64,000 nucleotides of DNA from Salinisphaera sp. T31B1 (GCF_040361275.1 NZ_APNH01000001.1:1399001-1463000), one strand, 5' to 3'; positions 52,392 to 62,372 are shown, counted from the first letter of the stretch. The notes: a model not told the origin generated them from the letters alone. Numbers and translations are program-made.

Positions 52392-52523
52392 GCTGATGCG
52401 CGCCGCGCGGTGCGTGTCGCGTGGTGTCCGAAGCCCCGTTGTATTTGAAAAACCCTGAAAAAATAGGGGTGTGGAATAACTCGCGCCATCGTCACACGGC
52501 TGGCTGCATCCCCGTGGTGGCAC

Positions 52524-52539
52524 TGGCATGTCGCTTGCT
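52524..52539 (+). promoter_or_regulatory. Sigma-54 (-24/-12) promoter upstream of aldA
   Basis: TGGCATGTCGCTTGCT fits the consensus TGGCAC-N5-TTGCW: GG at 52525-52526 and GC at 52537-52538 are exactly 10 bases apart. Upstream AT-rich DNA (52440-52470, ATTTGAAAAACCCTGAAAAAA) could bend. The aldA start is about 180 bases downstream. Confidence 0.72.
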
Positions 52540-52718
52540 CCTGTCGTGGTCGATAAAACGCGGTTTGCGAGACAGCCGCATAAAAATGGCGTTCGAGGAG
52601 ATTCCCAAACGGCGTGCCCCAACGATGGCTTTTCGGCTGTGATGGCCGTCGGCGCATCGTTTGTGCCGATACGTCGATTCCCGCCTCGAGCGTCTTCTTT
52701 CGACAAGGAGCGCTATCC

Positions 52719-54164
52719 ATGAGCAAGCCTTCAGACCCGGAGCAGAATTTTATCGACGGTGGCTTTGTGGCCGCCCGCGGCGAATCGATCGCGGTCGAAA
52801 ACCCGGCCACCCAGGCCACGATCGGCCATATCCCCGACAGCGATGCAGACGTGGTGAACACGGCCGTGACCGCTGCGCGTCGTGCCCAGCCTGACTGGGA
52901 AAAGCGTCCGGCGATCGAGCGCGCCGGTTATCTGCGCCAGATCAGCGCGAAACTGCGTGAGCGGGTGGCCGAGTTCGCCGACCTCATCGTGCGCGAACAG
53001 GGCAAGGTACGGGCGCTGGCCGAGGTGGAAGTCAACTTCACCGCTGACTATATCGACTACATGGCCGAGTGGGCGCGTCGTATCGAGGGCGAGGTCATCG
53101 AGAGCGATCGTGCCGGTGAAAGCATCTTTTTGCTGCGCAAGCCTGTGGGCGTGGTGGCCGGCATCCTGCCCTGGAATTTCCCGTTCTTTCTGATCGCACG
53201 CAAGATGGCGCCGGCGCTGGTCACGGGCAATACCGTGGTCATCAAGCCCAGTGAGGAAACGCCGCTCAATGCGTATGCGTTTGCCAGGCTGGTCGCCGAA
53301 ACCGACTTGCCGGCCGGTGTGTTCAATCTCGTGGGCGGCCGTGGCGCGACGACCGGCAACGCGCTGTGTGCCCACCCGGACGTGCGCCTGATCACCTTTA
53401 CCGGCAGCGTGGCGACCGGCTCGCGGATCATGGCCACGGCGGCAACGAACCTGACGCAGGTGAATCTGGAACTCGGCGGCAAGGCGCCGGCGATCGTGCT
53501 GGCCGACGCCGATCTCGATCTGGCTGCGAAAGCGATCTGCGATTCGCGCACCATCAACACCGGCCAGGTCTGCAACTGCGCGGAGCGGGTCTATGTCGAG
53601 AAAAGCGTTGCCGAGCCGCTGGCCGAGAGGATTGCGGCTCATTTGAAGGCCACCCGCTACGGCGACCCCTCGGCCGAAGACGAGCTCGACATGGGCCCGC
53701 TCATCAACAAGGCGGGGCTGGACAAGGTCGCTGACATGGTCGAGCAGGCCAAGGCCGATGGCGCCACCGTGGTCACCGGCGGCACGACCGCCAATCTGGG
53801 TCAGGGCTATCACTATCTGCCCACACTGCTGACCGATTGCCGGGCCGATATGGCGATCATGCGCGACGAGATCTTCGGCCCGGTTCTGCCGATGCAGACC
53901 GTCGATTCGCTGGATGAAGCCATCGCGCTCGCCAACGATTCCGACTACGGCCTCACCTCGTCGATCTACACCACGAACATCAACGCGGCGATGCAGGCGG
54001 TACGCGGACTGCAATACGGCGAGACCTATATCAACCGCGAGAATTTCGAAGCCATGCAGGGCTTTCATGCCGGCCGGCGCAAGTCGGGTATCGGCGGTGC
54101 CGACGGCAAGCACGGCCTCTACGAGTTCATGGAGACGCATGTCGTCTACATGCAGCACGGCTAA
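52719..54164 (+). CDS. aldA: NAD-dependent aldehyde dehydrogenase, AldA-like (lactaldehyde/glycolaldehyde)
   Basis: The ATG at 52719 follows AAGGAG by eight bases; 481 residues. The sequence aligns along its full length with E. coli AldA. Shared points include YIDYMAEWARRIEGEVIESD, GILPWNFPFFLIARKMAPAL, the catalytic Glu in LELGGKAPAI, the catalytic Cys in NTGQVCNCAERVYV, and YINRENFEAMQGFHAGRRKS near the end. It oxidises aldehydes to acids with NAD. With the following PQQ dehydrogenase it forms an alcohol-to-acid route, one step in the periplasm and one in the cytoplasm. Transcription is probably from the sigma-54 promoter at 52524. Confidence 0.93.
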   Translation: MSKPSDPEQNFIDGGFVAARGESIAVENPATQATIGHIPDSDADVVNTAVTAARRAQPDWEKRPAIERAGYLRQISAKLRERVAEFADLIVREQGKVRALAEVEVNFTADYIDYMAEWARRIEGEVIESDRAGESIFLLRKPVGVVAGILPWNFPFFLIARKMAPALVTGNTVVIKPSEETPLNAYAFARLVAETDLPAGVFNLVGGRGATTGNALCAHPDVRLITFTGSVATGSRIMATAATNLTQVNLELGGKAPAIVLADADLDLAAKAICDSRTINTGQVCNCAERVYVEKSVAEPLAERIAAHLKATRYGDPSAEDELDMGPLINKAGLDKVADMVEQAKADGATVVTGGTTANLGQGYHYLPTLLTDCRADMAIMRDEIFGPVLPMQTVDSLDEAIALANDSDYGLTSSIYTTNINAAMQAVRGLQYGETYINRENFEAMQGFHAGRRKSGIGGADGKHGLYEFMETHVVYMQHG

Positions 54165-54187
54165 CGTAGCCAGGAGAAGCAATAATT

Positions 54188-56344
54188 ATGAATACGCAGA
54201 GATTCCACCCGCCGCATGCCTGGCGACGTCACACCGGGCTCGCCCTGGCGTTGTTCGCGTTCTGCCAGCCCGGGGCGTTCGCCGAAACCGGCAGTGACAC
54301 CCGCGGGCCGGCCGATGTCGACGGCGAGCGCATCATCAATGCCGACAAGGAACCCGGCAACTGGATGAGCACCGGCCGGACCTATGACGAACAGCGTTAC
54401 AGCCCGCTGGACGACATCAACGACGAGAACGTCGATGAGCTGGGTTTGACCTGGCAATACAAGCTGGATGTCGATCGCGGCGTCGAGGCCACCCCGATCG
54501 TGGTCGACGGCGTGATGTATACCACCGGTGCCTACAGCATCGTCTATGCCTTTGATGCCGCCTCCGGCGAACTGTTGTGGAAGCACGACCCGAAGGTCGA
54601 TCGCACCAAGGCGGCCAGTTTCTGCTGCGGCGTGGTCAACCGCGGCGTGGCCGTGTGGAAAGGCAAGGTCTTTCTCGGCACGCTGGACGGGCGCATGGTG
54701 GCCATCGATGCCGCCAGCGGCAAGGAAGTCTGGTCGGCCGATACGATCATTGATCACGATCGCAGCTACGGCATCACCGGTGCGCCGCGTATCGTCAAGG
54801 ACAAGGTGATCATCGGCAACAGCGGCGCCGAGTTCGGCGTACGCGGCTATATCACGGCCTACGATACCGAAACCGGCGACCAGGCCTGGCGCTTTTTCAC
54901 CGTGCCCGGCGATCCGGCCAAGCCGCAGGAAAACGAAGCCCTCGAAATGGCTGCCAAGACCTGGCACGGCGATGCCTGGATCGAGCAGGGCGGCGGCGGC
55001 ACGGCCTGGGATTCCATGGCCTACGATCCTGACCTGAACCTGCTTTATGTCGGTGTCGGCAACGGCTCGATGTGGAATTACAAGGCGCGCTCCGATGCCA
55101 AGGGCGATAACCTGTTCCTGTCGTCGATCGTGGCCATCAACCCCGACAACGGCGACTATGTCTGGCACTACCAGACCACGCCGGGCGATGCCTGGGACTA
55201 CACCGCGACCCAGCACATGATCCTTGCCGATCTCGACATCGACGGCAAGACACGTGAAGTGATCATGCAGGCGCCCAAGAACGGCTTCTTCTACGTGCTC
55301 GACCGCAAGACCGGCAAGGTGATCTCGGCCGAGAAATATGCGCCGGTCAACTGGGCCGAGAAGGTGGACCTGGAAACCGGACGTCCGGTGTTCACCGACC
55401 ATGCCAAGTACTGGGAGCAGGACGGCCCGGTCGTCGTGCAGCCCGGTTTCTGGGGCGGTCACGACTGGCAGCCGATGTCCTACAACCCGAACACCGGACT
55501 GGTCTATATCCCCAAGCACTACTTCGAGGTGACCTACGAAGACGTGCGGGACCCGGAATGGACACCGCAGAAGGGGTTCTACCAGCTTGGCACCAAGGCC
55601 GCGGCGATGTCCGACGATGCCGAGGAGATGCAGTCCTGGGCGGATCGCTGGACCGGCGGCCTGCTGGCATGGGATCCGGTCAAGCAGGAAAAGGTCTGGG
55701 AAGTACCGTACAAGACCATCTTCAACGGCGGCACACTCTCGACCGCGGGCAATCTCGTGTTCGAGGGCACGGCCGACGGGCGCGTCGTGGCGTATCGCGC
55801 CACTGACGGCAAGAAGCTATGGGAATCGCCTGCCAACAGCGGCGTGATGGCCGCGCCGGTGACCTATACGGCCGGGGGCGAGCAGTACGTCACCTTCATG
55901 GTGGGCTGGGGCGGCGCGTTCTCCACGTTTGCGGGCGGTCAGTCCAAGAACGCCGGTGTGCGCCCGTATGCCGAGGTGTTGACCTTCAAGATCGGCGGCG
56001 ACGAGAAGCTGGCCGAGCCTGATTTCCCGCCGCTGGCCAAGCCGGAACCGCCGGAGCAGACCGCAAGTGCGGCGGATATTGCCGAAGGCAAGGACCTGAT
56101 GAACGGCCATTGCAGCCAATGTCACGGCATGAATGCCGCGAGCGGCGGCGTGACACCGGATCTGCGTCGTCTGTCGGCCGATACCCACGATCAGTTCAAG
56201 GCGATCGTGATGGGCGCGCGCTTGACCAAGGGCATGCCGTCCTATGCCGGGGTGCTCGAACCGGCACAGATCGATAAGATCCATGCCTACCTCATCAAGC
56301 GGGCGAACGACCTGCTCGACGAGGAATACAGCGACGACCAGTAA
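54188..56344 (+). CDS. PQQ-dependent quinohemoprotein alcohol dehydrogenase (type II-like, C-terminal cytochrome c)
   Basis: A 718-residue exported enzyme. A Sec signal peptide ends near [11 protein letters not shown]. The eight-bladed propeller has beta-propeller W motifs, the adjacent disulfide cysteines ([12 protein letters not shown]) and the catalytic Asp in [10 protein letters not shown]. The residue two after the catalytic Asp is Thr rather than the extra Asp of lanthanide XoxF-like enzymes, so a calcium enzyme is expected. The C-terminal domain from about 620 has the haem motif CSQCHG. It oxidises primary alcohols to aldehydes and passes electrons to a cytochrome. No PQQ synthesis genes or dedicated cytochrome are seen nearby. 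Confidence 0.92.
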   Translation: MNTQRFHPPHAWRRHTGLALALFAFCQPGAFAETGSDTRGPADVDGERIINADKEPGNWMSTGRTYDEQRYSPLDDINDENVDELGLTWQYKLDVDRGVEATPIVVDGVMYTTGAYSIVYAFDAASGELLWKHDPKVDRTKAASFCCGVVNRGVAVWKGKVFLGTLDGRMVAIDAASGKEVWSADTIIDHDRSYGITGAPRIVKDKVIIGNSGAEFGVRGYITAYDTETGDQAWRFFTVPGDPAKPQENEALEMAAKTWHGDAWIEQGGGGTAWDSMAYDPDLNLLYVGVGNGSMWNYKARSDAKGDNLFLSSIVAINPDNGDYVWHYQTTPGDAWDYTATQHMILADLDIDGKTREVIMQAPKNGFFYVLDRKTGKVISAEKYAPVNWAEKVDLETGRPVFTDHAKYWEQDGPVVVQPGFWGGHDWQPMSYNPNTGLVYIPKHYFEVTYEDVRDPEWTPQKGFYQLGTKAAAMSDDAEEMQSWADRWTGGLLAWDPVKQEKVWEVPYKTIFNGGTLSTAGNLVFEGTADGRVVAYRATDGKKLWESPANSGVMAAPVTYTAGGEQYVTFMVGWGGAFSTFAGGQSKNAGVRPYAEVLTFKIGGDEKLAEPDFPPLAKPEPPEQTASAADIAEGKDLMNGHCSQCHGMNAASGGVTPDLRRLSADTHDQFKAIVMGARLTKGMPSYAGVLEPAQIDKIHAYLIKRANDLLDEEYSDDQ

Positions 56345-56367
56345 ACGCTTGTTTCTGTGGTAGCAAC

Positions 56368-56397
56368 AAAGGCCGCGTCATCCGACGCGGCCTTTTT
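56368..56397 (+). terminator. Rho-independent terminator after the PQQ dehydrogenase
   Basis: GGCCGCGTC and GACGCGGCC pair perfectly across ATCC, preceded by AAA and followed by TTTTT. This is a classical strong intrinsic terminator. On the reverse strand the same hairpin ends in AAA to TTT and could also stop the convergent regulator. Confidence 0.9.
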
Positions 56398-56428
56398 CAT
56401 GCGTACAGCACGGCGGTTGCTGCTGTCG

Positions 56429-58354
56429 TTAGTGCCGGTATTTTGGGTCGACGATTTGCAGCCGGGCCATGCGTCGATAGACGGTCGAACGGGCAACTGA
56501 CAGATCACGCGCTACCTGGGCGATATTCCAGTCGCGCTTGCGCAGATGGGCAAGCAGATGTTCACGCGGTGTAGCGGTTTGTTCGTCGGCCGGCGGCGCG
56601 GCCCGTTCCTCGGGCGCAACGGCTGTATCGGTCGTCGCTAGCGAGGCCGGCAGGTCGGCCATCTCGATGCCGTCGTCGTCGGCCAGCGCAAGCGCGAAGC
56701 GCAGCACGTTACGCAGCTCGCGTATGTTGCCGGGCCAGTCGTGGGCCAGCAGACGCTCGCGTACGTCCGGCTTGAGGCGGGCGCAGCAACCCAGCGCCCC
56801 GGCTTCGCTTTCAAGCAGGCGGTCAATCAGCCAGTCGACGTCGCTGCGTTGGCGCAGCGCAGGTAGCGATAGCGTACCGCCGGCCAGGCGGTAGTAGAGA
56901 TCCTCGCGAAAAGTCCCTGCCGCGATCAGCGTGGTGAGATCACGATGGGTCGCGGTAATGACGCGTACGTCGAGCGCGACCGGCGTATCGCTGCCCAGCG
57001 GCAATACCTCGCGTTCGGCCAGCACGCGGAGCAGGCGCGTTTGTAGCGCGACCGGCATGTCGCCGATCTCGTCCAGAAAGAGTGTGCCGCCGTGTGCCTG
57101 TTGCAGCAGGCCCTTCATGCCGTGTTGGCGCGCGCCGGTAAACGTGCCGGGCGCATAGCCGAACAGCTCGCTTTCGATCAGCGACTCGGGCAGGGCGGCG
57201 CAGTTGATCGCCACGAATGGCGCGCTCGATCGGCTGCTGGCGGCGTGCAATGCGCGTGCGAGCACTTCTTTGCCGCTGCCGGTTTCGCCCTGAATGAGCA
57301 GATCGATCGGCTTGCCTGCCAGGCGTGCTGCCTGGGCGATCAGGCGCTGCATGGTGGCGTCGTTGCCGGCCATGGCTTGCAGCGTGCCCGTGCGTGCCGG
57401 AGCGGGCAGTCGGCGAGTGGTGCTTTTGCTTGGGCGGCGCGGTTGGGACAACGCCGCATGGAATGTGGCGTCGGACCAGCTGCGCAGGCGTACGCCGTCG
57501 TGGTCCTGTTTGAGTGCGTGAACGCGCGCGTTGCCGTCGCGAAAGAAAGCGCCGATGCCATGCCCCACGGGGCTTTGGCCGCTGGGTGGCTGGAGTGTCA
57601 GGCGCGCGCCGGTATTCGCGCCCACGATCGTGCCGTCTTCGTCGAGGGCCAGGATCAGGTCGGCATGGCTGTCGACGAATGCGGCACTGCGGCCCAGGCG
57701 AAGCAGCCAGTGATCGCGAAAATGATGGCTGAAATAACTGTCCTCGATGAGACGCGCATACAGCGAGGTCAGGTGCCAGGCCAGATGCTGGCCCTCACGC
57801 GCGCCCGGCACCGACAGTGCGGAGATATCGAGCACCGCGGCCACGCGGCCGTAGGGGTCGTGAAGGGGCGCGGCAGTACAGCTCAGATCGAGATTGCCTG
57901 CATAGAAATGATCGGTGCGATGACAGGTCAGCGTTCGCTGTTCGGCAATACAGGTGCCGATGCCGTTGGTGCCGACCACGGTTTCACCCCAGATCGTGCC
58001 GGCACGAAGCCCGGCGGCCTTCAGCGCCGGATCGGCGCGTTCGCCGCCGCGGCATTCCAGGGTGATGCCGTCGCTATCGGCGAGCATGGTGACATAGCCC
58101 TGGCCCGCGATATGGCCATAGAGCTGGTCCATGCCGGTGCGCGCGATATCGAGATATTCGCCGACCCGCTCACGACGCTCGTGCAGATCGGTTGCGCTGA
58201 CATCCCGAATGCCGGGGTTGTGCTCGGGCTGCAGGCCGTACTCGCGGGCACAGCGCAGCCACGATTCACGGATGAGACGCTCGCTGCTCTCGCGGACGGC
58301 GACCTGGCCGGAGTCGATGACCTGGCGGACGGTTTCACTGTGCGGCTGTGTCAT
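56429..58354 (-). CDS. AcoR-like sigma-54-dependent activator (GAF-AAA+-Fis)
   Basis: A 641-residue enhancer-binding protein. Residues 60-230 are a GAF-type sensor (GTIWGETVVGTNGIGTCIAE). The AAA+ domain starts near 325 with Walker A GETGSGKEV, Walker B GGTLFLDEIGDMP, and the sigma-54-contact loop reading GTFTGA in place of the usual GAFTGA. The C-terminus ends with a Fis-type helix-turn-helix (RDWNIAQVARDLSVARSTVY). It is convergent with, and probably activates, the aldA-PQQ dehydrogenase operon at the sites 52334-52539. The sensed ligand may be an alcohol or aldehyde. Confidence 0.92.
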   Translation of the reverse strand: MTQPHSETVRQVIDSGQVAVRESSERLIRESWLRCAREYGLQPEHNPGIRDVSATDLHERRERVGEYLDIARTGMDQLYGHIAGQGYVTMLADSDGITLECRGGERADPALKAAGLRAGTIWGETVVGTNGIGTCIAEQRTLTCHRTDHFYAGNLDLSCTAAPLHDPYGRVAAVLDISALSVPGAREGQHLAWHLTSLYARLIEDSYFSHHFRDHWLLRLGRSAAFVDSHADLILALDEDGTIVGANTGARLTLQPPSGQSPVGHGIGAFFRDGNARVHALKQDHDGVRLRSWSDATFHAALSQPRRPSKSTTRRLPAPARTGTLQAMAGNDATMQRLIAQAARLAGKPIDLLIQGETGSGKEVLARALHAASSRSSAPFVAINCAALPESLIESELFGYAPGTFTGARQHGMKGLLQQAHGGTLFLDEIGDMPVALQTRLLRVLAEREVLPLGSDTPVALDVRVITATHRDLTTLIAAGTFREDLYYRLAGGTLSLPALRQRSDVDWLIDRLLESEAGALGCCARLKPDVRERLLAHDWPGNIRELRNVLRFALALADDDGIEMADLPASLATTDTAVAPEERAAPPADEQTATPREHLLAHLRKRDWNIAQVARDLSVARSTVYRRMARLQIVDPKYRH

Positions 58355-58826
58355 TACGGCGTCCCGGCGGCCGGCGTTCGATTCAGCGCCATACTATTGC
58401 CGGCGCGTGCGTTTGCTGCAACCGCTGCTCACAGGCCCGTCTGGCGTGGCCGCGTGCGCACGCGACCAAATTCAGCCGGCCCTTAGCGAAGAACAATTGG
58501 CGGTCGACAATGGAGCTCGGCGCGCCGCCGAGGCCGGAAGTTCAGGGTCGCTGCGGCAGCTGCGGTGCGAGCCGATGTCCGCTCGTGGCTATCGCCCCGG
58601 GGGACGGTTGTCTGCATACAGGACCGGATTCGTATACATCGGCCAGCGCCGGTGGATATCTTTCGGTATGCCGGCACGGTCTCGGATCGCGCTCGGGCCC
58701 ACCAGGAACGGCACGCCCGATTCAGCGACGGACCCAGCGCACGCAGGCGTGGACAGGGCTGTCGAATTTTACATACGCCGCGTATCGATACGCGACGGGG
58801 TCGATCGAGTCACCGCTCGATAGCGC
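58355..58826. other. Intergenic gap with no recognised gene
   Basis: About 470 bases between the activator start and the DUF6314 stop. No frame has a family motif. It must hold the promoter of the activator gene; none is clear. Confidence 0.45.
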
Positions 58827-59312
58827 TTAGAAGCGATACCGGTAGGCCAGTGTTTCATCCTTGCGTGGCCCGCTGATGGTCCAGCGCAGATCGAAGCCGT
58901 CGTCGACCAGCCGCAGGCGAGCGTCGTAGCGATCGTTGCCGCAAAGATGACTTTCGGCCGCGGTCAATTCGCCGGGCGCGGCTGCAATTAGATCGAACAG
59001 CCAGACCGGCGCATCGCGGCCGAACCGTTCGTGTGCCAGGGCGACACGCCCCGGCGCGGCTCGCCAGTGAAAGACGTTGTGAAACGTCAGCGGATGTGTC
59101 GTATCCACCAACGTGAACCGTCCGGTTTCGATGAAGCGTAAACCGTCTCCGGCCTCCTCGCAGACCACGTCTGCCAGTCCGGTGCCAGTCCAGCCGGTGA
59201 CCGAATCCGGGCCGGCCGTCGCCGAGAAAGTTAGACGACGCACGCTCGGCAGGCGCCGCCAGAGATCTATAATCGCGGATTCATCCGATAAGAGGGCGGC
59301 CGTCCGTTTCAT
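58827..59312 (-). CDS. DUF6314 family protein
   Basis: A 161-residue protein. The conserved ends are VTGWTGTGLADVVCEEAGDG, FHWRAAPGRVALAHERFGRD, ESHLCGNDRYDARL and WTISGPRKDETLAYRYRF, the last matching the DUF6314 hallmark WTVRGPRKD. No reaction is known; the fold is lipocalin-like. Its start codon overlaps the start of the divergent EamA gene, so a shorter start (for example the GTG at 59243) is possible, although it would drop the DLWRRL segment. Confidence 0.78.
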   Translation of the reverse strand: MKRTAALLSDESAIIDLWRRLPSVRRLTFSATAGPDSVTGWTGTGLADVVCEEAGDGLRFIETGRFTLVDTTHPLTFHNVFHWRAAPGRVALAHERFGRDAPVWLFDLIAAAPGELTAAESHLCGNDRYDARLRLVDDGFDLRWTISGPRKDETLAYRYRF

Positions 59313-60210
59313 GAGCTATCTGATTGGCGTGACTGTGCTCTGGGCGTTTTCGTTCAGCCTGATCGGGGTTTATCTGGCCGGTGTGGTCGACCCCTATTTT
59401 GCCGTATTCACGCGCCTCACGCTGGCTTGTCTGCTGTTCGCGCCGGTGTTGTGGCGCCAGCCTCTGCCCGTTCGCCACGCGCTCGGGCTGATGGGCGTCG
59501 GTGCGATTCAGATCGGGCTCATGTACACGTTCTTCTACCAGTCCTTTTTATGGCTCAGCGTGCCCGAGATTCTGCTGTTCACGATCTTCACACCGATCTA
59601 TGTGACCCTGGTCGAGGATCTGCTGGCCCGTCGATGGACACCGATGTATCTGCTGAGCGCCGCCGCGGCGGTGGCCGGCGCGGGCATCATTCGTTACGAC
59701 GGTATCAGCCAGGATTTCTGGACCGGTTTTCTGATCGTACAGGCGTCGAATCTCTGTTTTGCGGCCGGGCAGGTGGCCTATCGGCATGTGTACGACCGGC
59801 TGGACGTCCGGGTGAAGGGTTGGCGCGTGTTCGGCTGGTTCTTCGTGGGCGCCTGGCCGATCAGCGCGCTGTTATGGCTCGGGTTAGGTGATCTCTCGGG
59901 CTTGCCCACGACGGCGACTCAATGGGGGGTACTGACCTGGCTCGGGGTGGTCGCCTCCGGGCTCGGGTACTATTTCTGGAACCGCGGCGCGACACAGGTG
60001 GACATCGGCACCCTGGCCGTGATGAACAACGCCCTGATTCCAGCCGGGCTGACCGTGAATCTGTTGATCTGGAACCACGATGCCGATATATCCCGCCTTG
60101 CGCTGGGTGCGGCGGTGATGGCCCTCGCGCTGGTCGGCAACCGCTGGTGGGTCGTACGACGATCTCAGGGCTGTTCGAGCAGATCGGCCACCCGATCGAG
60201 CAGTTCATGA
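59311..60210 (+). CDS. EamA family (DMT superfamily) transporter
   Basis: A 299-residue membrane protein starting MSYLIGVTVLWAFSFSLIGV. It has ten transmembrane segments in two EamA repeats (second half from about residue 150). AGAGIIRYDG and LGYYFWNRGATQVDIGTLAV are typical. An AGAGGGCGG ribosome binding site lies upstream of the ATG. Substrates of the family are amino acids, carboxylates or amines. The 3' end overlaps the MarR gene by 46 bases. Confidence 0.9.
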   Translation: MSYLIGVTVLWAFSFSLIGVYLAGVVDPYFAVFTRLTLACLLFAPVLWRQPLPVRHALGLMGVGAIQIGLMYTFFYQSFLWLSVPEILLFTIFTPIYVTLVEDLLARRWTPMYLLSAAAAVAGAGIIRYDGISQDFWTGFLIVQASNLCFAAGQVAYRHVYDRLDVRVKGWRVFGWFFVGAWPISALLWLGLGDLSGLPTTATQWGVLTWLGVVASGLGYYFWNRGATQVDIGTLAVMNNALIPAGLTVNLLIWNHDADISRLALGAAVMALALVGNRWWVVRRSQGCSSRSATRSSSS

Positions 60211-60605
60211 AGCTGGCCGACGTCGGCGGTGCCGAGCCGGGCTGCCAGGGCACGCTGGGCGCGCCGCCAGTCGCGCTGGCCGCTCTGAAGGGTGCGCCGA
60301 CCCTCTTCGGTGAGACTCACATGGCGGCTACGGTCGTCGTTTCCGGCGATACACGCGACCAGGCCGCGCCGACGCAGGGTGCGTATCGTGCGCGTGATGG
60401 TCGAGTTATTGACGAACAGTCGGGAGGCCAGATCGCTCGGCCGGACCGGCTCGTGACGCTGGATGTTGCAAAGCAACGCATATTGACTGCCCCGGAGGCC
60501 GCTGTCGGCCAGATAGGCGTCATAATGACGTGCCACCACCCGGCTGACGCATTGCAACTTCAGGTGGGTGCAGCTGATTGTCGCGGTACCGTTCAAGCGG
60601 TTCAT
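60165..60605 (-). CDS. MarR family transcriptional regulator
   Basis: A 146-residue regulator starting at the ATG at 60605 (MNRLNGTATISCTHLKLQCV); the frame is open to 60653. The winged helix is at about residues 50-105 (RPSDLASRLFVNNSTITRTI, then GRRGLVACIAGNDDRSRHV as split blocks). It is convergent with EamA and shares 46 bases of tail. Cys12 and Cys19 are possible redox sensors, which is inference. Targets probably include a neighbouring transporter or its own gene. Confidence 0.88.
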   Translation of the reverse strand: MNRLNGTATISCTHLKLQCVSRVVARHYDAYLADSGLRGSQYALLCNIQRHEPVRPSDLASRLFVNNSTITRTIRTLRRRGLVACIAGNDDRSRHVSLTEEGRRTLQSGQRDWRRAQRALAARLGTADVGQLHELLDRVADLLEQP

Positions 60606-61010
60606 GTCCCCGGGGCGCTTTGGTAGGTCTTGCCTGCCCGACCAAACGGTCAATTCGTTGTCGGTGCGTTATCTGTATCGGCGCTCCGACCAGTTAGATT
60701 AGGGTCAAATTTCCCAATTCATCGATAGGAATGATGGCGAGGTGGCGTGCAGATCGCTGACGCCGCCGGGGAGAGGGTCGGCAGGGCGGCGTACACCGGC
60801 CCATATGATTCTCGGTCGACCGGCCTCGTCGCGCTGTGGTGGTCGGTCGTGCAGCCAGGCCAGTCCGAGCAGCGGCTGTGCGCCTGCAAGCCGATGCATC
60901 CCGTTGTCCGTGTCCCCGTCAGCCGTTACGCGAGCGAGCGGTCTGTGGTCCCGGTTCGGGTACCCGCATGTTCAGCGATTCTGGGCCATCGGAATCGAGA
61001 CGGTTGTCGT
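60606..61010. other. Intergenic gap with no recognised gene
   Basis: About 400 bases upstream of the MarR gene and beyond the end of the membrane-protein gene at 61011. It holds the MarR promoter region, including a short GACC...GGTC repeat near 60639-60650, and otherwise no gene-like sequence. Confidence 0.4.
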
Positions 61011-62216
61011 CTAGTCCGGTTGACGGTTGCAGGCGCCTTCAGCGCCCGTCGGCTTTCGCCGGCTCGACATCGTCGCCGGCTCGGCCTCGGGTACCAACGT
61101 CTGCCGCGTGCCCAAGGGCGCGGTCGCCGTCGCGGCGTTCGGCCGCCGGTCGCCGGCCTCGCTGCGGGCTGCGATCACCTGCAGGGCGGCAAGCCAGATC
61201 AGTGGTACCGTTTCGATGAAGATCCGCTGCTCCTGGACACGACCGGCCAGCAGCGCGAACCCGATCAACGGCAGCGAGAATCCGATCAGCGCGGCGACCA
61301 GTCGCACGTCGAGCCACCGATGCCACATCAGCACGGGCAGATGGAGTCCGGCCGCGAAGCGGGCAACGAAGATGATCAGATAGAGCGGGCTGGTCAGCAG
61401 ACCGAGATTTTCCCAGAGATGATTCTCGTACTGGGTGCCGGCCAGCTGCGCGTTCGGATTGACCTGATCGGCGAACAGCCAGTTAAGCGGCCACTGAATC
61501 GTGACGAATATCAGCAGCTGGATGCCCAGCAGCAAGGCCAGACGCGACCATGGCATGCGGCCGGCGAACAGCAGCGCGAAAAAGCCGAGCATGAAAACGG
61601 TCGTCTCGCGGTTGACCGTGGCCAAGGCGAAAACCAGCAGATAGGCGAGCATCAGGCCGCGCCGCGGCGCCTGCACGTGGCCGATCAACAGCAGCCCCAT
61701 GCCCAGGGTGAACACGGCTGCCGGCAGGTCGTAAACATAATAGAACAGCGGCACGGGGTGCCAGGTGCCCAGGTCCAGCCGTTGATCCTCGGCCACGAAG
61801 GCGCTGGCCAGCTGGAGATCCGGGGCGATCAGATGCATGGCCATCGGAATCACCACCGTGATGGCCAGTACTCGTCGCATGAGATCGTCACGGCCGATGT
61901 TGAACATCACCAGTGCCCGATGCGAGAGCACGATCAGTGCGATCCAGCCGAACACTTCGAGCATGCCGAACAGCAGTTTTTCACCCAAGGGCAGGAAGTG
62001 CTGGATACCGGCGACGATCGCCGGCAGCAATACGCGGTGCTGGAACGGCTCCACGGCGTTGAAGTTGACCAGCCGCTCAAAGGTGACGAGTTCGAACGGG
62101 TGGGTCGTGGTCAGGTGCAGACAGGTCAGAAAGATGGATATCGTCGTCACGACTAGCAGCCAGACGAGTCGTTCGCTTCGGCCGGCATCTGGCATGGGAG
62201 CAGCGGATCGAGACAT
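61011..62216 (-). CDS. Polytopic membrane protein of unknown function
   Basis: A 401-residue protein with about nine hydrophobic segments and a polar C-terminal tail from about 360. The early FLTCLHLTTTHPFELVTFER and the YVYDLPAAVFTLGMGLLLIG and VNRETTVFMLGFFALLF segments suggest a glycosyltransferase-39-like or polyprenyl-sugar-linked membrane protein, but no active-site signature confirms it. Alone on the reverse strand, divergent from the dehydrogenase at 62373. Confidence 0.55.
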   Translation of the reverse strand: MSRSAAPMPDAGRSERLVWLLVVTTISIFLTCLHLTTTHPFELVTFERLVNFNAVEPFQHRVLLPAIVAGIQHFLPLGEKLLFGMLEVFGWIALIVLSHRALVMFNIGRDDLMRRVLAITVVIPMAMHLIAPDLQLASAFVAEDQRLDLGTWHPVPLFYYVYDLPAAVFTLGMGLLLIGHVQAPRRGLMLAYLLVFALATVNRETTVFMLGFFALLFAGRMPWSRLALLLGIQLLIFVTIQWPLNWLFADQVNPNAQLAGTQYENHLWENLGLLTSPLYLIIFVARFAAGLHLPVLMWHRWLDVRLVAALIGFSLPLIGFALLAGRVQEQRIFIETVPLIWLAALQVIAARSEAGDRRPNAATATAPLGTRQTLVPEAEPATMSSRRKPTGAEGACNRQPD

Positions 62217-62372
62217 AAAAGCTCGCGGCGAAAATCGAGCGATGACGGATCAAGCGACCATTATAGGCACGTTAAAAAGACGTTTTGCGATCCGTGAACT
62301 CACCTAGTCCGGCGCCGATCGGGCAACGAAACTGTTATCGTCGGTGTCGTATTACTGTTGCAAGGAACACGC

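Noticed and set aside
52731-54182. Reverse open frame opposite aldA
   Set aside because: Shadow of the aldA gene, which aligns fully with known AldA.
57092-58486. Forward frame opposite the AcoR-like activator
   Set aside because: Composition typical of an antisense shadow, with no domain; the reverse AAA+ gene is unambiguous.
60747-62156. Forward frame rich in Gln/Arg/His opposite the membrane protein gene
   Set aside because: Complement of hydrophobic codons produces this pattern; the reverse strand encodes a coherent multi-helix protein.
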